Positions 38,564-47,951 of a stretch of DNA of 64,000 nt are shown here, in pieces. A program made the position numbers and the translations under genes. Source of the stretch: Phenylobacterium sp. (lineage in GTDB: Bacteria > Pseudomonadota > Alphaproteobacteria > Caulobacterales > Caulobacteraceae); NCBI RefSeq assembly GCF_030679875.1, contig NZ_JAUXSP010000002.1, forward strand, positions 124,001 to 188,000. The letters are read 5' to 3'. Numbering within the stretch: the first letter of the stretch is position 1; every line of letters begins with the position of its first letter. The notes beneath the pieces were generated by a model. The model saw nothing but the letters and a program-made list of their open reading frames with translations. It was not told where the DNA came from and searched no databases.

Positions 38564-39970
38564 TCAGCTTGCCAGGGCCGCCGCCTGCTGGACCGTCTCC
38601 TCGCCGGCCAGGGCGCCGACAAAGGCGTCGCGCCAGGCGCCCACATCCTCGCCCTGAACATTGTCGAACAAAGAGCGCCAGCGTTCGATTCGCTCCGCAA
38701 GCGGCATGGTCAGGGCGCGCTTGAGCGCCTCGGAGATTTCCTCGGGGCTGTTGGGATTGACGATCAGGGCCGCCCCCATCTGGTTGGCCGCGCCCGCGAA
38801 CCGCGACAGGATCAGGACGCCGGGATCGGCGGGGTTCTGGGCGGCGACATATTCCTTGGCCACCAGGTTCATGCCGTCCCGCAGCGGGGTGACCACCCCC
38901 ACCTTCGCCGCCCGATAGAGCCCGGCCAGTTCATCGCGGCGATAATTGTGGTTCACGCAGCGCAAGGGGTTCCAGTCCAGATCGGCGTGTTCGCCATTGA
39001 TGCGGCCAGACAAGGCGTCGAGGCGGCCACGGATCTCCTGGTAGGATCTGACCGACTCCCGGCTGACCGGCGCCACCTGAACCATCAGGACTTCCCGGCG
39101 CAGGTCAGGGTTGTCGGCCAGGAATCGCTCGAAGCCGAGGAAGCGCTCCTCAAGGCCCTTGGAATAGTCCAGTCGGTCGACGCCGACGATCAGCTTGCGA
39201 AACACCGTATGGGCGGCCATGCGGTCGTAGGTCCGGCGGGCGCGCTCCGAGGCGACCATCTCGCCGAAGTCCTGGGCGTCCACGCCGATGGGGAAGGCGC
39301 CGGTCTGAACCGTGCGGCCGAAGGCTTTCAGCCGGTCCGGACCGAGCACCTCGCCGCCGGCCTCGGCCAGCACGTATTCCTGGAAGGCGGTGACATATTC
39401 CGGCGTCTGGAAGCCGACGAGGTCGTAGTCGAACAGGGCCTCGACCAGGGCCTTGTGGCTGGGCAGGGTCACCATCAGCTGGTGGGCCGGCCACGGGATA
39501 TGCAGGAAGAAGCCGATCCGGTTCTTGACCCCCAGGCGCCGCAGCTCCCGGGCCATGGGGATCAGGTGATAGTCGTGGACCCAGATGAGGTCGTCCGGCT
39601 CGATCAGAGGGCGAAGGGTCTCGGCGAACCGCCGGTTCACCCGCTGGTAGCCCTCGTCGAAGGTCCGGTCATAGGCCGTCAGATCGACCCGGTAGTGGAA
39701 GAGCGGCCACAGGGTCTTGTTGGCGTAGCCGTTGTAATATTCCTCGTAGTCGCTTTCCTCCAGGTCGACGGTGGCGACAGTGACCCCTTCCACCCGGCGC
39801 ATGGCGAGTTGGCCGGTGAACATCGGCGTGGTCCGCCCGCTCCAGCCGAACCAGATCCCGGAATATTCCCGCAGGGCGGCCGCCAGGGCCATCGCCAGGC
39901 CGCCGACGCTTTCCTCGCCCTTACCGCCGGGCGGATTGACCCGGTTGGAAACGACGATCAGACGACTCAT
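38564..39970 (-). CDS. otsA: Trehalose-6-phosphate synthase
   Basis: GT20 glycosyltransferase joining UDP-glucose and glucose 6-phosphate. The 468-residue protein has the N-terminal [18 protein letters not shown] loop, [28 protein letters not shown] and the C-terminal nucleotide-binding region around [14 protein letters not shown]. Trehalose acts as an osmoprotectant and general stress metabolite. Its ATG overlaps the otsB stop codon as ATGA, and ligD follows closely. Confidence 0.96.
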   Translation of the reverse strand: MSRLIVVSNRVNPPGGKGEESVGGLAMALAAALREYSGIWFGWSGRTTPMFTGQLAMRRVEGVTVATVDLEESDYEEYYNGYANKTLWPLFHYRVDLTAYDRTFDEGYQRVNRRFAETLRPLIEPDDLIWVHDYHLIPMARELRRLGVKNRIGFFLHIPWPAHQLMVTLPSHKALVEALFDYDLVGFQTPEYVTAFQEYVLAEAGGEVLGPDRLKAFGRTVQTGAFPIGVDAQDFGEMVASERARRTYDRMAAHTVFRKLIVGVDRLDYSKGLEERFLGFERFLADNPDLRREVLMVQVAPVSRESVRSYQEIRGRLDALSGRINGEHADLDWNPLRCVNHNYRRDELAGLYRAAKVGVVTPLRDGMNLVAKEYVAAQNPADPGVLILSRFAGAANQMGAALIVNPNSPEEISEALKRALTMPLAERIERWRSLFDNVQGEDVGAWRDAFVGALAGEETVQQAAALAS

Positions 39971-40716
39971 AGGGCGGCCTCCAGCCAGTTCAGCACTGCG
40001 TTCACATCTTCCAACCGATGGGTCGCCGCACTGTTCCGAACTTGTCCCACCAGCACGCCGGCGCCGCCGAGCCTGCGGGCGGCGGCAAAGGCTGGTTCGT
40101 CGGTCTGATCATCGCCCACGAAGACCGGGATCGCGCCTTGGAACGGGGCCGCCTCCATGAAGGTGGCGAGCGAGTCTCCCTTGTCGGGGCCAGGGGTGCG
40201 CAGCTCGACCACCATGTGCCCGGGTTGCATTTTCAGCCCCGTGCGCGCGGCCCAGTCGCTGGCCAGGGCGCGGACCGCCGCCGCCTGTTCGGGCGCCTGG
40301 CGGTAGTGCAGGGCGGCGCTCAGGCCCTTCTCTTCCACCAGCAGGCCCGGGGTCGCCGCCGCCAGATCGTGAAAGACGGCGAGCACGGCGGGCAGGTCGG
40401 GATGAGGCTCGGGCGGAGTGTGGGTCCCATCGGGTTCGCGCCGGTCCAGGCCGTGGACGGCGGCCACGGGGCGCACGGCGCCATCGAGGATGTGATCGAT
40501 TTCGGCCAGGGTCCGGCCCGACAGGATCGCCACCCGGCCGTCCATACGGCGTACCAGCTCCTCCAGGATGGCGGTGCGGCGGGTCTCTGGCCCCACGTCC
40601 TGGGGGCGGGCCACAATGGGCGCCAGCGTGCCGTCCAGGTCGAGAAACAGGGCCGAGCGGGTGAGGTCCAGGGCTGGGGGCGCCAGCTCTGCAGGTGTGT
40701 GTTCGATAATCGTCAT
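39967..40716 (-). CDS. otsB: Trehalose-6-phosphate phosphatase
   Basis: HAD-superfamily phosphatase of 249 residues that produces free trehalose from trehalose 6-phosphate. Motif I is FLDLDGTLAPI, motif II is AILSGRT, and motif IV is VFVGDDQTDEPAF. The ATG at 40716 is chosen from the fold boundary. It is the first gene of otsB-otsA-ligD and is divergent from zwf, with 180 bases between. Confidence 0.95.
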   Translation of the reverse strand: MTIIEHTPAELAPPALDLTRSALFLDLDGTLAPIVARPQDVGPETRRTAILEELVRRMDGRVAILSGRTLAEIDHILDGAVRPVAAVHGLDRREPDGTHTPPEPHPDLPAVLAVFHDLAAATPGLLVEEKGLSAALHYRQAPEQAAAVRALASDWAARTGLKMQPGHMVVELRTPGPDKGDSLATFMEAAPFQGAIPVFVGDDQTDEPAFAAARRLGGAGVLVGQVRNSAATHRLEDVNAVLNWLEAAL

Positions 40717-40778
40717 GTCGTGAATGCGCCCCACAGGGCGCAGAACGCGCCGGGGCGGTGTTGGCTCCCTCTCCAGAC

Positions 40779-40811
40779 GCCATGGCGGTTTGATGCGAAC
40801 CGCTCCATGGC
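40779..40811. other. Near-perfect inverted repeat in the otsB-zwf divergent region
   Basis: GCCATGGCGGTT pairs with AACCG-CT-CCATGGC, a 12-base stem interrupted by a two-base bulge and closed by a seven-base loop. A smaller repeat CGTTG-CCT-CAACG follows at 40817-40829. They lie between divergent genes, about 63 bases upstream of otsB and 86 upstream of zwf, and could be regulator sites. Confidence 0.5.
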
Positions 40812-40896
40812 CTTGACGTTGCCTCAACGGAGTTAAGGCTAACTGGCCCCGACCTCCACCGCCGCCCGACCGATTTCCTGCCAGGAAGGTGACTCC

Positions 40897-42366
40897 ATGC
40901 CCAAGGTGCCTCAAGCCGATGCGATCGTCCTGTTCGGAGGCGCCGGGGATCTCGCCCTGCGGATGCTGTTCCCGTCGCTCTATTTCCTCGACGCCGACGG
41001 CTTCCTGCCCGACGGGTTCAGGATCGTGGCCGCCGCCCGGGCCGAGATCGCGCCTGAAGCCTTCCAGACCATGGTTCGGGAGGCTGTGACCGAGCGAGCC
41101 AAGCCCCAGGGCCTGGACGAAGGCGTGTGGGACCGGTTCGTCCAGCGGCTGGACTACCGGGCCGTGGACGCCACCCAGGCTGATCGCCTGGGCGCCATCA
41201 CCGAGGCGTTGGGCGAGGCCAAGGCGCCGATCTTCTATCTGGCCCTGTCACCAAGCCTCTATGTGGGGGTCTGCGAGGCCCTGGCCGGGGCCGGCCTGAT
41301 CTCGGCGCAGAGCCGGATCGTCCTGGAAAAGCCCATCGGCCACGACCTCGAAAGCTCCCGGGGAATCAACGGCGCGCTCGCCGAGGTGTTCGAGGAGGAG
41401 CAGGTCTTCCGTATCGACCACTATCTGGGCAAGGAGACGGTGCAGAACCTGATCGCCCTGCGGTTCGCCAACACCCTGTTCGAGCCCCTCTGGAACAACC
41501 TGACCATCGACCACGTCCAGATCACCGTGGCCGAGACCGAAGGGGTGGGCGACCGCTGGCCCTATTATGACGAGCACGGCGCCCTGCGCGACATGGTCCA
41601 GAACCATGTGCTGCAGCTGCTCTGCCTGGTGGCCATGGAGCCGCCCTCGGACATGGAGGCGGAGTCCCTGCGCAACGAAAAGGTCAAGGTGCTGCGGTCG
41701 CTCCGCCCCTTCACCCGCCAGGACGTGGCCCAGGCCAGCGTGCGCGGCCAGTACGCCGCAGGCGTCGCCCAGGGTCAGTCGGCGACCTCCTATGAGGAGG
41801 AGCGTGGCCAGGAGAGCGCCACGGAGACCTTCGTGGCGCTTCGGGTGGATATCGACAACTGGCGCTGGGCCGGGGTGCCCTTCTTCCTGCGCACCGGCAA
41901 GCGGCTGCCCGAGCGGCGGACCCAGATCGCCATCCAGTTCAAGGGCGTGCCCCACTCGATCTTCGGCGGCCAGGCCGAGGGCGATCTGGTGGCCAACCGC
42001 CTGGTCATCGATCTGCAGCCGGACGAAGACATCGAGCTTTTGTTGATGAACAAGGCGCCGGGGATCTCCCAAGGGGGTATGCGGCTGCAGTCTTTGCCGC
42101 TGTCACTCTCCCTGCTGCGGGCCTATTCGGCGCCCAACGCGCGCCGGCGTATCGCCTATGAGCGGCTGATCCTCGACGTGATCCTGGGCAACAGCGCGCT
42201 GTTCGTCCGCCGCGACGAGGTGGAGCAGGCCTGGCGCTGGGTGGACGGCGTGGCCGAGGCCTGGGCCGAAGCCGGCATGGCGCCCAAGCCCTATGCCGCC
42301 GGCAGTTGGGGGCCTGCGGGCGCGTTCGCCCTGATCGAGCGGGCCGGCCGGGCCTGGTACGACTAG
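40897..42366 (+). CDS. zwf: Glucose-6-phosphate 1-dehydrogenase
   Basis: Oxidises glucose 6-phosphate to 6-phosphogluconolactone with NADP, the entry to the Entner-Doudoroff route. The 489-residue protein has the coenzyme fingerprint FGGAGDLALRML and the catalytic RIDHYLGKE; EKPIGHDL holds another conserved Lys-Pro pair. CCAGGAAGG precedes the ATG. The usual Caulobacter partners pgl, edd and glk are not next to it, so it may be a second copy. A REP-like repeat follows the gene. Confidence 0.95.
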   Translation: MPKVPQADAIVLFGGAGDLALRMLFPSLYFLDADGFLPDGFRIVAAARAEIAPEAFQTMVREAVTERAKPQGLDEGVWDRFVQRLDYRAVDATQADRLGAITEALGEAKAPIFYLALSPSLYVGVCEALAGAGLISAQSRIVLEKPIGHDLESSRGINGALAEVFEEEQVFRIDHYLGKETVQNLIALRFANTLFEPLWNNLTIDHVQITVAETEGVGDRWPYYDEHGALRDMVQNHVLQLLCLVAMEPPSDMEAESLRNEKVKVLRSLRPFTRQDVAQASVRGQYAAGVAQGQSATSYEEERGQESATETFVALRVDIDNWRWAGVPFFLRTGKRLPERRTQIAIQFKGVPHSIFGGQAEGDLVANRLVIDLQPDEDIELLLMNKAPGISQGGMRLQSLPLSLSLLRAYSAPNARRRIAYERLILDVILGNSALFVRRDEVEQAWRWVDGVAEAWAEAGMAPKPYAAGSWGPAGAFALIERAGRAWYD

Positions 42367-42379
42367 ACCTAAGTCTTGA

Positions 42380-42425
42380 GCGCGTTTCGTCCGATAACCG
42401 GCTCCCACTTATCGGAACCCGCTCT
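42380..42425. repeat. REP-like palindromic intergenic repeat, copy 2
   Basis: CCGATAA and TTATCGG are separated by eleven bases, flanked by a tail that on the opposite strand reads GACGAAACGCGCTC. The reverse complement aligns with the copy at 911-955. It sits between the convergent ends of zwf and dut, where a hairpin could act as a bidirectional terminator. Confidence 0.75.
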
Positions 42426-42433
42426 GGCGGGGC

Positions 42434-42889
42434 CTAGCCTGCGCCGGTGGAGCCGAAGCCGCCGGCGCCGCGGGCGGTTTCGTCCAGGCTTTCGGTCTCT
42501 TCCCAGGTCGCCTGGATCACCGGCGCGATCACCAGCTGGGCGATCCGGTCGCCGCGGCGGATGGTGAAGTCTTCTTCCCCGAGATTGATCAGGATGACCT
42601 TCATCTCGCCGCGATAATCGGCGTCCACCGTGCCGGGCGAATTGAGGCAGGTGATCCCGAACTTGGCGGCGAGCCCAGAGCGGGGGCGCACCTGGCCCTC
42701 GAACCCGGGCGGCAGGGCCATGGCCAGGCCCGTGGGGACCATTTCCCGCTCCATGGGCCGCAGCACGATCGGCGCGTCCTCGGGCACGGCGGCGCGCAGG
42801 TCCATGCCGGCGGCCAGCGCAGTCTCATAGGCCGGCAGGGGCAGGTCGCCATTGTGGGCCAGGCGGACGATCTTGATCTTCGGGGTCAT
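42434..42889 (-). CDS. dut: dUTP diphosphatase
   Basis: Trimeric dUTPase of 151 residues that removes dUTP and supplies dUMP. All five motifs are recognisable: [43 protein letters not shown] and the C-terminal [10 protein letters not shown]. The ATG overlaps the coaBC stop codon (ATGA), so translation is coupled to coaBC, a common proteobacterial pair. Confidence 0.97.
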   Translation of the reverse strand: MTPKIKIVRLAHNGDLPLPAYETALAAGMDLRAAVPEDAPIVLRPMEREMVPTGLAMALPPGFEGQVRPRSGLAAKFGITCLNSPGTVDADYRGEMKVILINLGEEDFTIRRGDRIAQLVIAPVIQATWEETESLDETARGAGGFGSTGAG

Positions 42890-44088
42890 GCCAGGGCCTT
42901 CGCCATACGCTGGGCGAGCTTGGTCGCCACGTCGGATTTCGCGGTCTTGTCCCAGCGCTCCACGCCTGTGGCGCTGACGATGGAGACGGTGTTGTCGTCG
43001 CCGCCCATGACGCCCTCTACGCTGACATCATTGGCCACGATCCAGTCGCAGCCCTTGCGGGCGAGCTTGGCCTTCGCATAGGCCTCCACATCATTGGTCT
43101 CGGCGGCGAAACCAACCACCAGGCGGGGCCGCGCAGACCCTGGCGCCGACAGGGTCGCCAGGATGTCGGGGTTTTCCACCAGCTGCAGGGCGGGCGGGGC
43201 CTCGCCGGTCTTCTTGATCTTCACCGCGCCCTCGTCGGCGGGACGCCAGTCGGCGACGGCGGCGACGCAGACGGCCAGGTCGGCGGGCAGGGCGGCCTGA
43301 CAGGCGGCCAGCATCTGCCGGGCCGTCTCCACCTGCACCCGCTTGACGCCCGCAGGCGCCGACAGCGCCGTGGGGCCAGACACCAGGGTGACCTCGCAGC
43401 CCAGGGCCGCCAGGGCCTCTGCGATCGCATAGCCCTGCTTGCCGCTGGAGCGATTGGTCAGGTAGCGCACCGGGTCGATGGGTTCGGCGGTGGGGCCCGC
43501 GGTGACGATGGCGCGGCGGCCGGCCAATGGACGGGACGCCTCTCCGCTCAGCATCCCCATGATCGCTTCAAAGATGGCCGCTGGCTCGGCCATGCGGCCT
43601 GGCCCGAATTCGCCACACGCCATGGCCCCCTCATCGGGCCCGACAAGGCTCACCCCGTCAGCCTTCAGGGTCGCCAGGTTCCGCTGGGTGGCGGGATGCG
43701 TCCACATGCGGACATTCATGGCCGGGGCCATCAGCACCGGCTTGTCGGTGGCCAGCAGGGTGGTCGAGGCGAGATCGCCCGCCAGGCCGTGGGCGGCCTT
43801 GGCGATCAGGTCGGCGGTGGCGGGGACGACCACTACAAGGTCGGCCGACCGGGACAACTGGATATGCCCCATCTCGGCCTCGTCGGTCAGGGAGAAGAGC
43901 TCGGAATAGACCTTGTCCTCAGCCAGCGCCGCCAGGGACAGGGGCGTGACGAACTGGGCGCCGGCGCTGGTGAGGATCGGCCGCACGCCGATCCCGGCCT
44001 TGCGCAGCAGGCGCGTCAGCTCCAGGGCCTTATAGGCGGCCACGCCGCCGCCCACGATCAGGAGAACTCGCTTCTCAGCCAAGGTCAC
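42886..44088 (-). CDS. coaBC: Bifunctional phosphopantothenoylcysteine decarboxylase/synthase
   Basis: Two steps of coenzyme A synthesis in one 400-residue protein. The N-terminal CoaC flavoprotein domain has [12 protein letters not shown], the PAMNVRMW motif and a GPGRMAEP substrate flap; the C-terminal CoaB domain has [18 protein letters not shown] and [10 protein letters not shown]. The start is GTG at 44088 with AAGGG upstream. It is followed directly by dut. Confidence 0.96.
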   Translation of the reverse strand: MTLAEKRVLLIVGGGVAAYKALELTRLLRKAGIGVRPILTSAGAQFVTPLSLAALAEDKVYSELFSLTDEAEMGHIQLSRSADLVVVVPATADLIAKAAHGLAGDLASTTLLATDKPVLMAPAMNVRMWTHPATQRNLATLKADGVSLVGPDEGAMACGEFGPGRMAEPAAIFEAIMGMLSGEASRPLAGRRAIVTAGPTAEPIDPVRYLTNRSSGKQGYAIAEALAALGCEVTLVSGPTALSAPAGVKRVQVETARQMLAACQAALPADLAVCVAAVADWRPADEGAVKIKKTGEAPPALQLVENPDILATLSAPGSARPRLVVGFAAETNDVEAYAKAKLARKGCDWIVANDVSVEGVMGGDDNTVSIVSATGVERWDKTAKSDVATKLAQRMAKALA

Positions 44089-44207
44089 AGGCCCTTTCGC
44101 TCACGGCCCACGCTATAGCCGCAACTGGCCTCTGGACAAACCGCCACATCTGTTCTTTGTTCGTTCCGCTACAGCTTGGGGCTGAACCTCTGGGGAGAGA
44201 CACGGTG

Positions 44208-44708
44208 ATGATGCGGTCAGTCGGGGCGCTCGCGGCGGGCGCCAGCCTTTTCATTCTCACAGCCTGCGACAACGGGCCCTCGGCGGTGACGCCGGCGCCC
44301 AGCGCGGGCGAGGCGGCGCAGGATGCGTCGGCCACCGCCCCGGCGGCGTCCAGCAGCACGGCCCGGGCCCCGGTTCCCAAGGTGGATGGCCGTCCCCTGT
44401 GGTCAGAGACCCAGCGCTATTCCGCCCAGGAGAACGCCGAGCGCGCCTATGCCCGCAACGGCGAGGCCTTTGGCGCCCGGGACCTGGACGACTTCGTCCG
44501 CAAGGCCCACGCCTTCGTCAATAATCCCCCGGCCGGGTCTGAGACGATCAAGCGGGGCAATGGGGACACGTTGATCTACGATCCTTCCGGCAACATCTTC
44601 GCCGTCGCGACCGCCCAGGGTTCGCCGCGGACCATGTTCAAGCCCGACAATGGGGCGGCCTATTGGGAAGAGCAGAAGGTGCGCGAGGCCGAACGGGGCG
44701 ACGACTGA
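44208..44708 (+). CDS. Lipoprotein with a BECR-toxin-like C-terminal domain
   Basis: 166-residue predicted lipoprotein: MMRSVGALAAGASLFILTAC ends in the lipidated Cys20. A low-complexity Ala/Ser/Pro linker runs to about residue 60. Residues 70-157 resemble the RNase domains of polymorphic and contact-dependent toxins: an RNGEAFGARDLDDFVRKAH helix, GNGDTLIYDPSGNIFAV, then RTMFKPDNGAAYW. The His-Gly pair usual at the start of such domains is Asn84-Gly85 here. It stands alone, with no immunity gene, and could be a domesticated or inactive relative. GGGGAGAG precedes the start; GTG at 44205 or ATG at 44211 are alternatives. Confidence 0.7.
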   Translation: MMRSVGALAAGASLFILTACDNGPSAVTPAPSAGEAAQDASATAPAASSSTARAPVPKVDGRPLWSETQRYSAQENAERAYARNGEAFGARDLDDFVRKAHAFVNNPPAGSETIKRGNGDTLIYDPSGNIFAVATAQGSPRTMFKPDNGAAYWEEQKVREAERGDD

Positions 44709-44720
44709 GCCTGATGGAAC

Positions 44721-46223
44721 TCAGGCGAGCGCGCCGAGCAGGAAGGCGCCGCCGGCCGTCAGGGCGCCGAGGAAGAACCATAGCCACCCGGAGTCCCGCT
44801 CAGGCGCCGCGACCACGGCCACCGAGGGCTCGGGGTCCTGCAGCCGGCGCTTGAGGCCCTGCAGGATGTCGAGGCTTTCCTGGACCAGGCGCTTGGCCTG
44901 GGCGGGCGGGGCCAGTTCCCGGGCGATCCAGCGGCGCACCACAGGATCGGCGGCGGCCCAGATGTCGTGATCGGGATCGATCCGGCGGGCCACGCCCTCC
45001 ACGGTCATCATGGTCTTCTGCAGCAGCACCAGCTCGGGGCGCAGGCGCATGTCGAAGAGGGCGGTGATCTCGAAGAGCTGGATCAGCACGCGGCTCATGG
45101 AGACCTGGCTGGCGGAGCGACCGAACACCGGCTCGCCGACCGCGCGCAGGGCCTGGGCGAAGGCCGCCCGGTCGTGGTGGGCGGGCACGTAGCCGGCGCG
45201 GAAATGCACCTCGGCCACCCGGAGATAGTCCCGGTCCAGGAAGCCCCAGAGGATTTCGGCGAGGTAGCGCCGCTCGTCAGGGCCAAGGCGGCCGACGATT
45301 CCATAGTCCACCGCCGTGATCTTCGCCGGCGCCTCGACGAACAGGTTTCCCTCATGCAGGTCGGCGTGAAAGACCCCGTGGTCCAGGGCCTGGGACAGGA
45401 AGGCGCGCAGCAGGTTGATGGCCAGGGTCGGGCGGTCGAGGCCCGGCAGCTCCAGGGCGGCGGGATCAGACAGGGGCGCGCCGGGCGCCCACTCCAGGGT
45501 CAGGACCTGCTTGCCGACGCCCTCCCAGACGACGGTGGGGGCCGCCATATAGCCATCCCGCCCCATGACCTCGCCCAACTCATCGCAGCCAGCGGCCTCC
45601 AGCCGCAGATCCAGCTCAAGCTCGGTGGCGCGGATGACGGTCTGGGCGAAGGCCCGGGGCTCCAGCCTGCGGGCGGCGGGCACATAGCGGTCCACCAGCC
45701 GGGCCGCCTGGGCGAGCGCCGCGGAGTCCTGGGCGACCCGCACCCCGATATGCGGGCGCAGCACCTTGACCGCCACCCGGCGGCCATCCCGCAGGCGGGC
45801 GTCATGGGCCTGAGCCAGCGAGGCGGCGGCGACGGCCTCGCCGAACTCCGCGAACAGGCTCTCGACGGGGGCGCCGAGGGTCGCCTCGACCTGGGCCCGG
45901 GCGATCTCGGCGGGGAAGGGGGGCAGTCTGTCCTTCAGCCGTGACAGATCCTCGGCGAACGGGGCGCCAAAGATATCGGCCCGGGTGGACATGAGCTGGC
46001 CGAGCTTGATGGCCACGGGCCCGAGCTGGACCAGGGCCTGGGCGAGCCGTTCGCCCGGCCGACCGGTTTTGGCCTGCTTTCCGGCCAGCAGACGCAAGGT
46101 CCGCCCAAGGTCGCGGACCGGCGGCGGGTACAGGGCCTCAAGTTCGGCGGGCAGCAGGGCGTCGTGCCTGGCCAGGGTCCAGGCGGCGGCGATCAGCCGG
46201 CCATAGGCGGCGGGACGCGCCAT
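44721..46223 (-). CDS. ubiB: Ubiquinone biosynthesis kinase-like protein UbiB
   Basis: 500-residue ABC1/ADCK-family atypical kinase required for aerobic ubiquinone synthesis. The KxGQ motif is KLGQLMSTR, the Ala-rich nucleotide loop follows as AAASLAQAHDARL, and the catalytic part is HADLHEGNLFV with AVDYGIVGRL. Two hydrophobic stretches at the C terminus (WLWFFLGALTAGGAFLLGAL) anchor it in the inner membrane. The ATG is one base after the ubiE stop. Confidence 0.95.
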   Translation of the reverse strand: MARPAAYGRLIAAAWTLARHDALLPAELEALYPPPVRDLGRTLRLLAGKQAKTGRPGERLAQALVQLGPVAIKLGQLMSTRADIFGAPFAEDLSRLKDRLPPFPAEIARAQVEATLGAPVESLFAEFGEAVAAASLAQAHDARLRDGRRVAVKVLRPHIGVRVAQDSAALAQAARLVDRYVPAARRLEPRAFAQTVIRATELELDLRLEAAGCDELGEVMGRDGYMAAPTVVWEGVGKQVLTLEWAPGAPLSDPAALELPGLDRPTLAINLLRAFLSQALDHGVFHADLHEGNLFVEAPAKITAVDYGIVGRLGPDERRYLAEILWGFLDRDYLRVAEVHFRAGYVPAHHDRAAFAQALRAVGEPVFGRSASQVSMSRVLIQLFEITALFDMRLRPELVLLQKTMMTVEGVARRIDPDHDIWAAADPVVRRWIARELAPPAQAKRLVQESLDILQGLKRRLQDPEPSVAVVAAPERDSGWLWFFLGALTAGGAFLLGALA

Positions 46224-46224
46224 G

Positions 46225-46983
46225 TCAGATGGCCCAGCCCTGATGCAGGGCCGCCACCCCGGCGGTGAAGTTGGTGTAGCTGACCCGGGCGAAACCGGCC
46301 TCGCGCATCATCTGGGCGAAGCTCTCCTGGTCGGGGAAGCGGCGGATGCTTTCCACCAGATACTGGTAGGACTCCCGGTCCTTCGCCACCAGCTCGCCCA
46401 CGGCGGGGATGACCTTGAACGAATAGGCGTCATAGGCCTTCTGCAGGGGCTCGGTGACCGGCCGGGAGAACTCCAGGCACAGGAACCGGCCGCCAGGTTT
46501 CAGCACACGCCGGGCCTCGCGCAGGGCTGCGGGAATATCGGTGACATTGCGGATGCCGAACGAGATCACATAGGCGTCGGCGCAGGCGTCGGGCAGGGGC
46601 AGGCCCTGGGCGTCGCCGACGTTCCAGCAGATCTCCGGCTCGGAACCCTTCTCGCGGCCGGCCGTAATCATCTCGGCGTTGTAGTCCATCAGCAGGATGG
46701 TGGCGTCGGGGCCGCCCCGGCGCTGCTGGGCTCGCCGGGCCATCTTGGCGAAACGTCTCGCCATATCGCCGGTGCCGCCGGCGCAGTCGATGATCACCTC
46801 GCCGGGCTGGGGGTTCAGGCGGGCGGCGACGGCGTCCTTCCAGAGGCGGTGGACGCCGCCGCTCATCAGGTCGTTCATCAGGTCATAGCGGTGGGCGACG
46901 CTGTCGAAGACGCCGCGCACCAGGCGCGGCTTCTCGTCGGCCGCAACGTCGCGAAAGCCGAAGGTGGCGGCAGGTCCGGTCAT
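46225..46983 (-). CDS. ubiE: Ubiquinone/menaquinone C-methyltransferase UbiE
   Basis: SAM-dependent C-methyltransferase of 252 residues acting on the benzoquinol ring. [20 protein letters not shown] is the family's N-terminal signature, [13 protein letters not shown] binds SAM, and [18 protein letters not shown] is the second signature. GAGGCGAG precedes the ATG at 46983. It forms an operon with ubiB and is divergent from mutM; the region between the starts is 99 bases. Confidence 0.96.
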   Translation of the reverse strand: MTGPAATFGFRDVAADEKPRLVRGVFDSVAHRYDLMNDLMSGGVHRLWKDAVAARLNPQPGEVIIDCAGGTGDMARRFAKMARRAQQRRGGPDATILLMDYNAEMITAGREKGSEPEICWNVGDAQGLPLPDACADAYVISFGIRNVTDIPAALREARRVLKPGGRFLCLEFSRPVTEPLQKAYDAYSFKVIPAVGELVAKDRESYQYLVESIRRFPDQESFAQMMREAGFARVSYTNFTAGVAALHQGWAI

Positions 46984-47082
46984 GGCTCGCCTCTTAGCCT
47001 CCCTGAGCCGCCCGCGCCAGCGCAAGGCCGCAGGGCGCGGTTGAAGTTGATCACGGGCCCGGCCTCTGCCAATCGAAGCGAC

Positions 47083-47946
47083 ATGCCTGAACTTCCCGAG
47101 GTCGAGACCGTCCGCCGCGGCCTGGCGCCTGTCCTGGACGGCCAGCGCCTGACCCGCGTGGAGGCGCGGCGCCCCGACCTGCGCTTCCCCTTCCCCGAGG
47201 GCTTCGTCCAGCGGCTGGCCGGGGCGCGGATCGAGACCCTGTCGCGGCGGGCCAAGTATGTGCTGGCGCCTACCGACCGGGGCGACACCCTGGTCATGCA
47301 CCTGGGCATGAGCGGGCGCTTCGAGATCGCCCGACCCGAGGGGACGATCCGACCGGGCCAGTTCGTCTATGCGGCTGATCCCGATCCCCGCCACGCCCAT
47401 GTGGTCTTCGAGACCGAGGCCGGCGGCCGGGTCACCTATTACGACCCCCGTCGGTTCGGCTATATGGGCCTGATCCCCACCGAGGCCCTGGCCGAGCATC
47501 CCTGGTTCGCCGGCATGGGGCCAGAACCCCTGTCGGACGCCTTCGACGTCGCCCATCTCGCCCGCGCCTTCGAGGGCCGCAGGCAGGGCCCCAAGACTCT
47601 GTTGCTGGATCAGAGGATCGTCGCGGGCCTGGGCAATATCTATGTGTGCGAGGCCCTGCACATGGCCCGCATCTCCCCCTTCGGCCCGGCGGGCAAGATC
47701 AGCAAGCGGCGCCTTTCCGGCCTGGTCGACGCCATTCGCGAGGTGCTGGCCGCGGCCATCGCCGCAGGCGGGTCGACCCTGCGTGACTATGCGGGCGCCG
47801 ACGGGGCGCTGGGCTATTTTCAACACAGTTTCAGGGCCTATGGACGGGAAGGCGCGGCCTGTCCGAACCCCGGCTGCGCCGGAACCATCGAGCGCCAGGT
47901 CCAGGCCGGCCGCTCGACCTTCCACTGCCCCGCCTGCCAGAGGTGA
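47083..47946 (+). CDS. mutM: Formamidopyrimidine-DNA glycosylase
   Basis: Base-excision repair glycosylase/AP lyase removing 8-oxoguanine and FapyG. The 287-residue protein starts (M)PELPEVETV, giving the catalytic Pro2 and Glu3 after Met removal; a conserved Lys lies near 57 in [28 protein letters not shown] is the helix-two-turn-helix, and the C-terminal zinc finger has four cysteines in CPNPGCAG and CPACQR. The TraB/GumN gene begins six bases after the stop, so the two are probably co-transcribed. Confidence 0.97.
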   Translation: MPELPEVETVRRGLAPVLDGQRLTRVEARRPDLRFPFPEGFVQRLAGARIETLSRRAKYVLAPTDRGDTLVMHLGMSGRFEIARPEGTIRPGQFVYAADPDPRHAHVVFETEAGGRVTYYDPRRFGYMGLIPTEALAEHPWFAGMGPEPLSDAFDVAHLARAFEGRRQGPKTLLLDQRIVAGLGNIYVCEALHMARISPFGPAGKISKRRLSGLVDAIREVLAAAIAAGGSTLRDYAGADGALGYFQHSFRAYGREGAACPNPGCAGTIERQVQAGRSTFHCPACQR

Positions 47947-47951
47947 GTTTG

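Noticed and set aside
46222..47082. In-frame extension upstream of mutM
   Set aside because: It is antisense to ubiE; MutM must begin [10 protein letters not shown] because Pro2 and Glu3 are catalytic.
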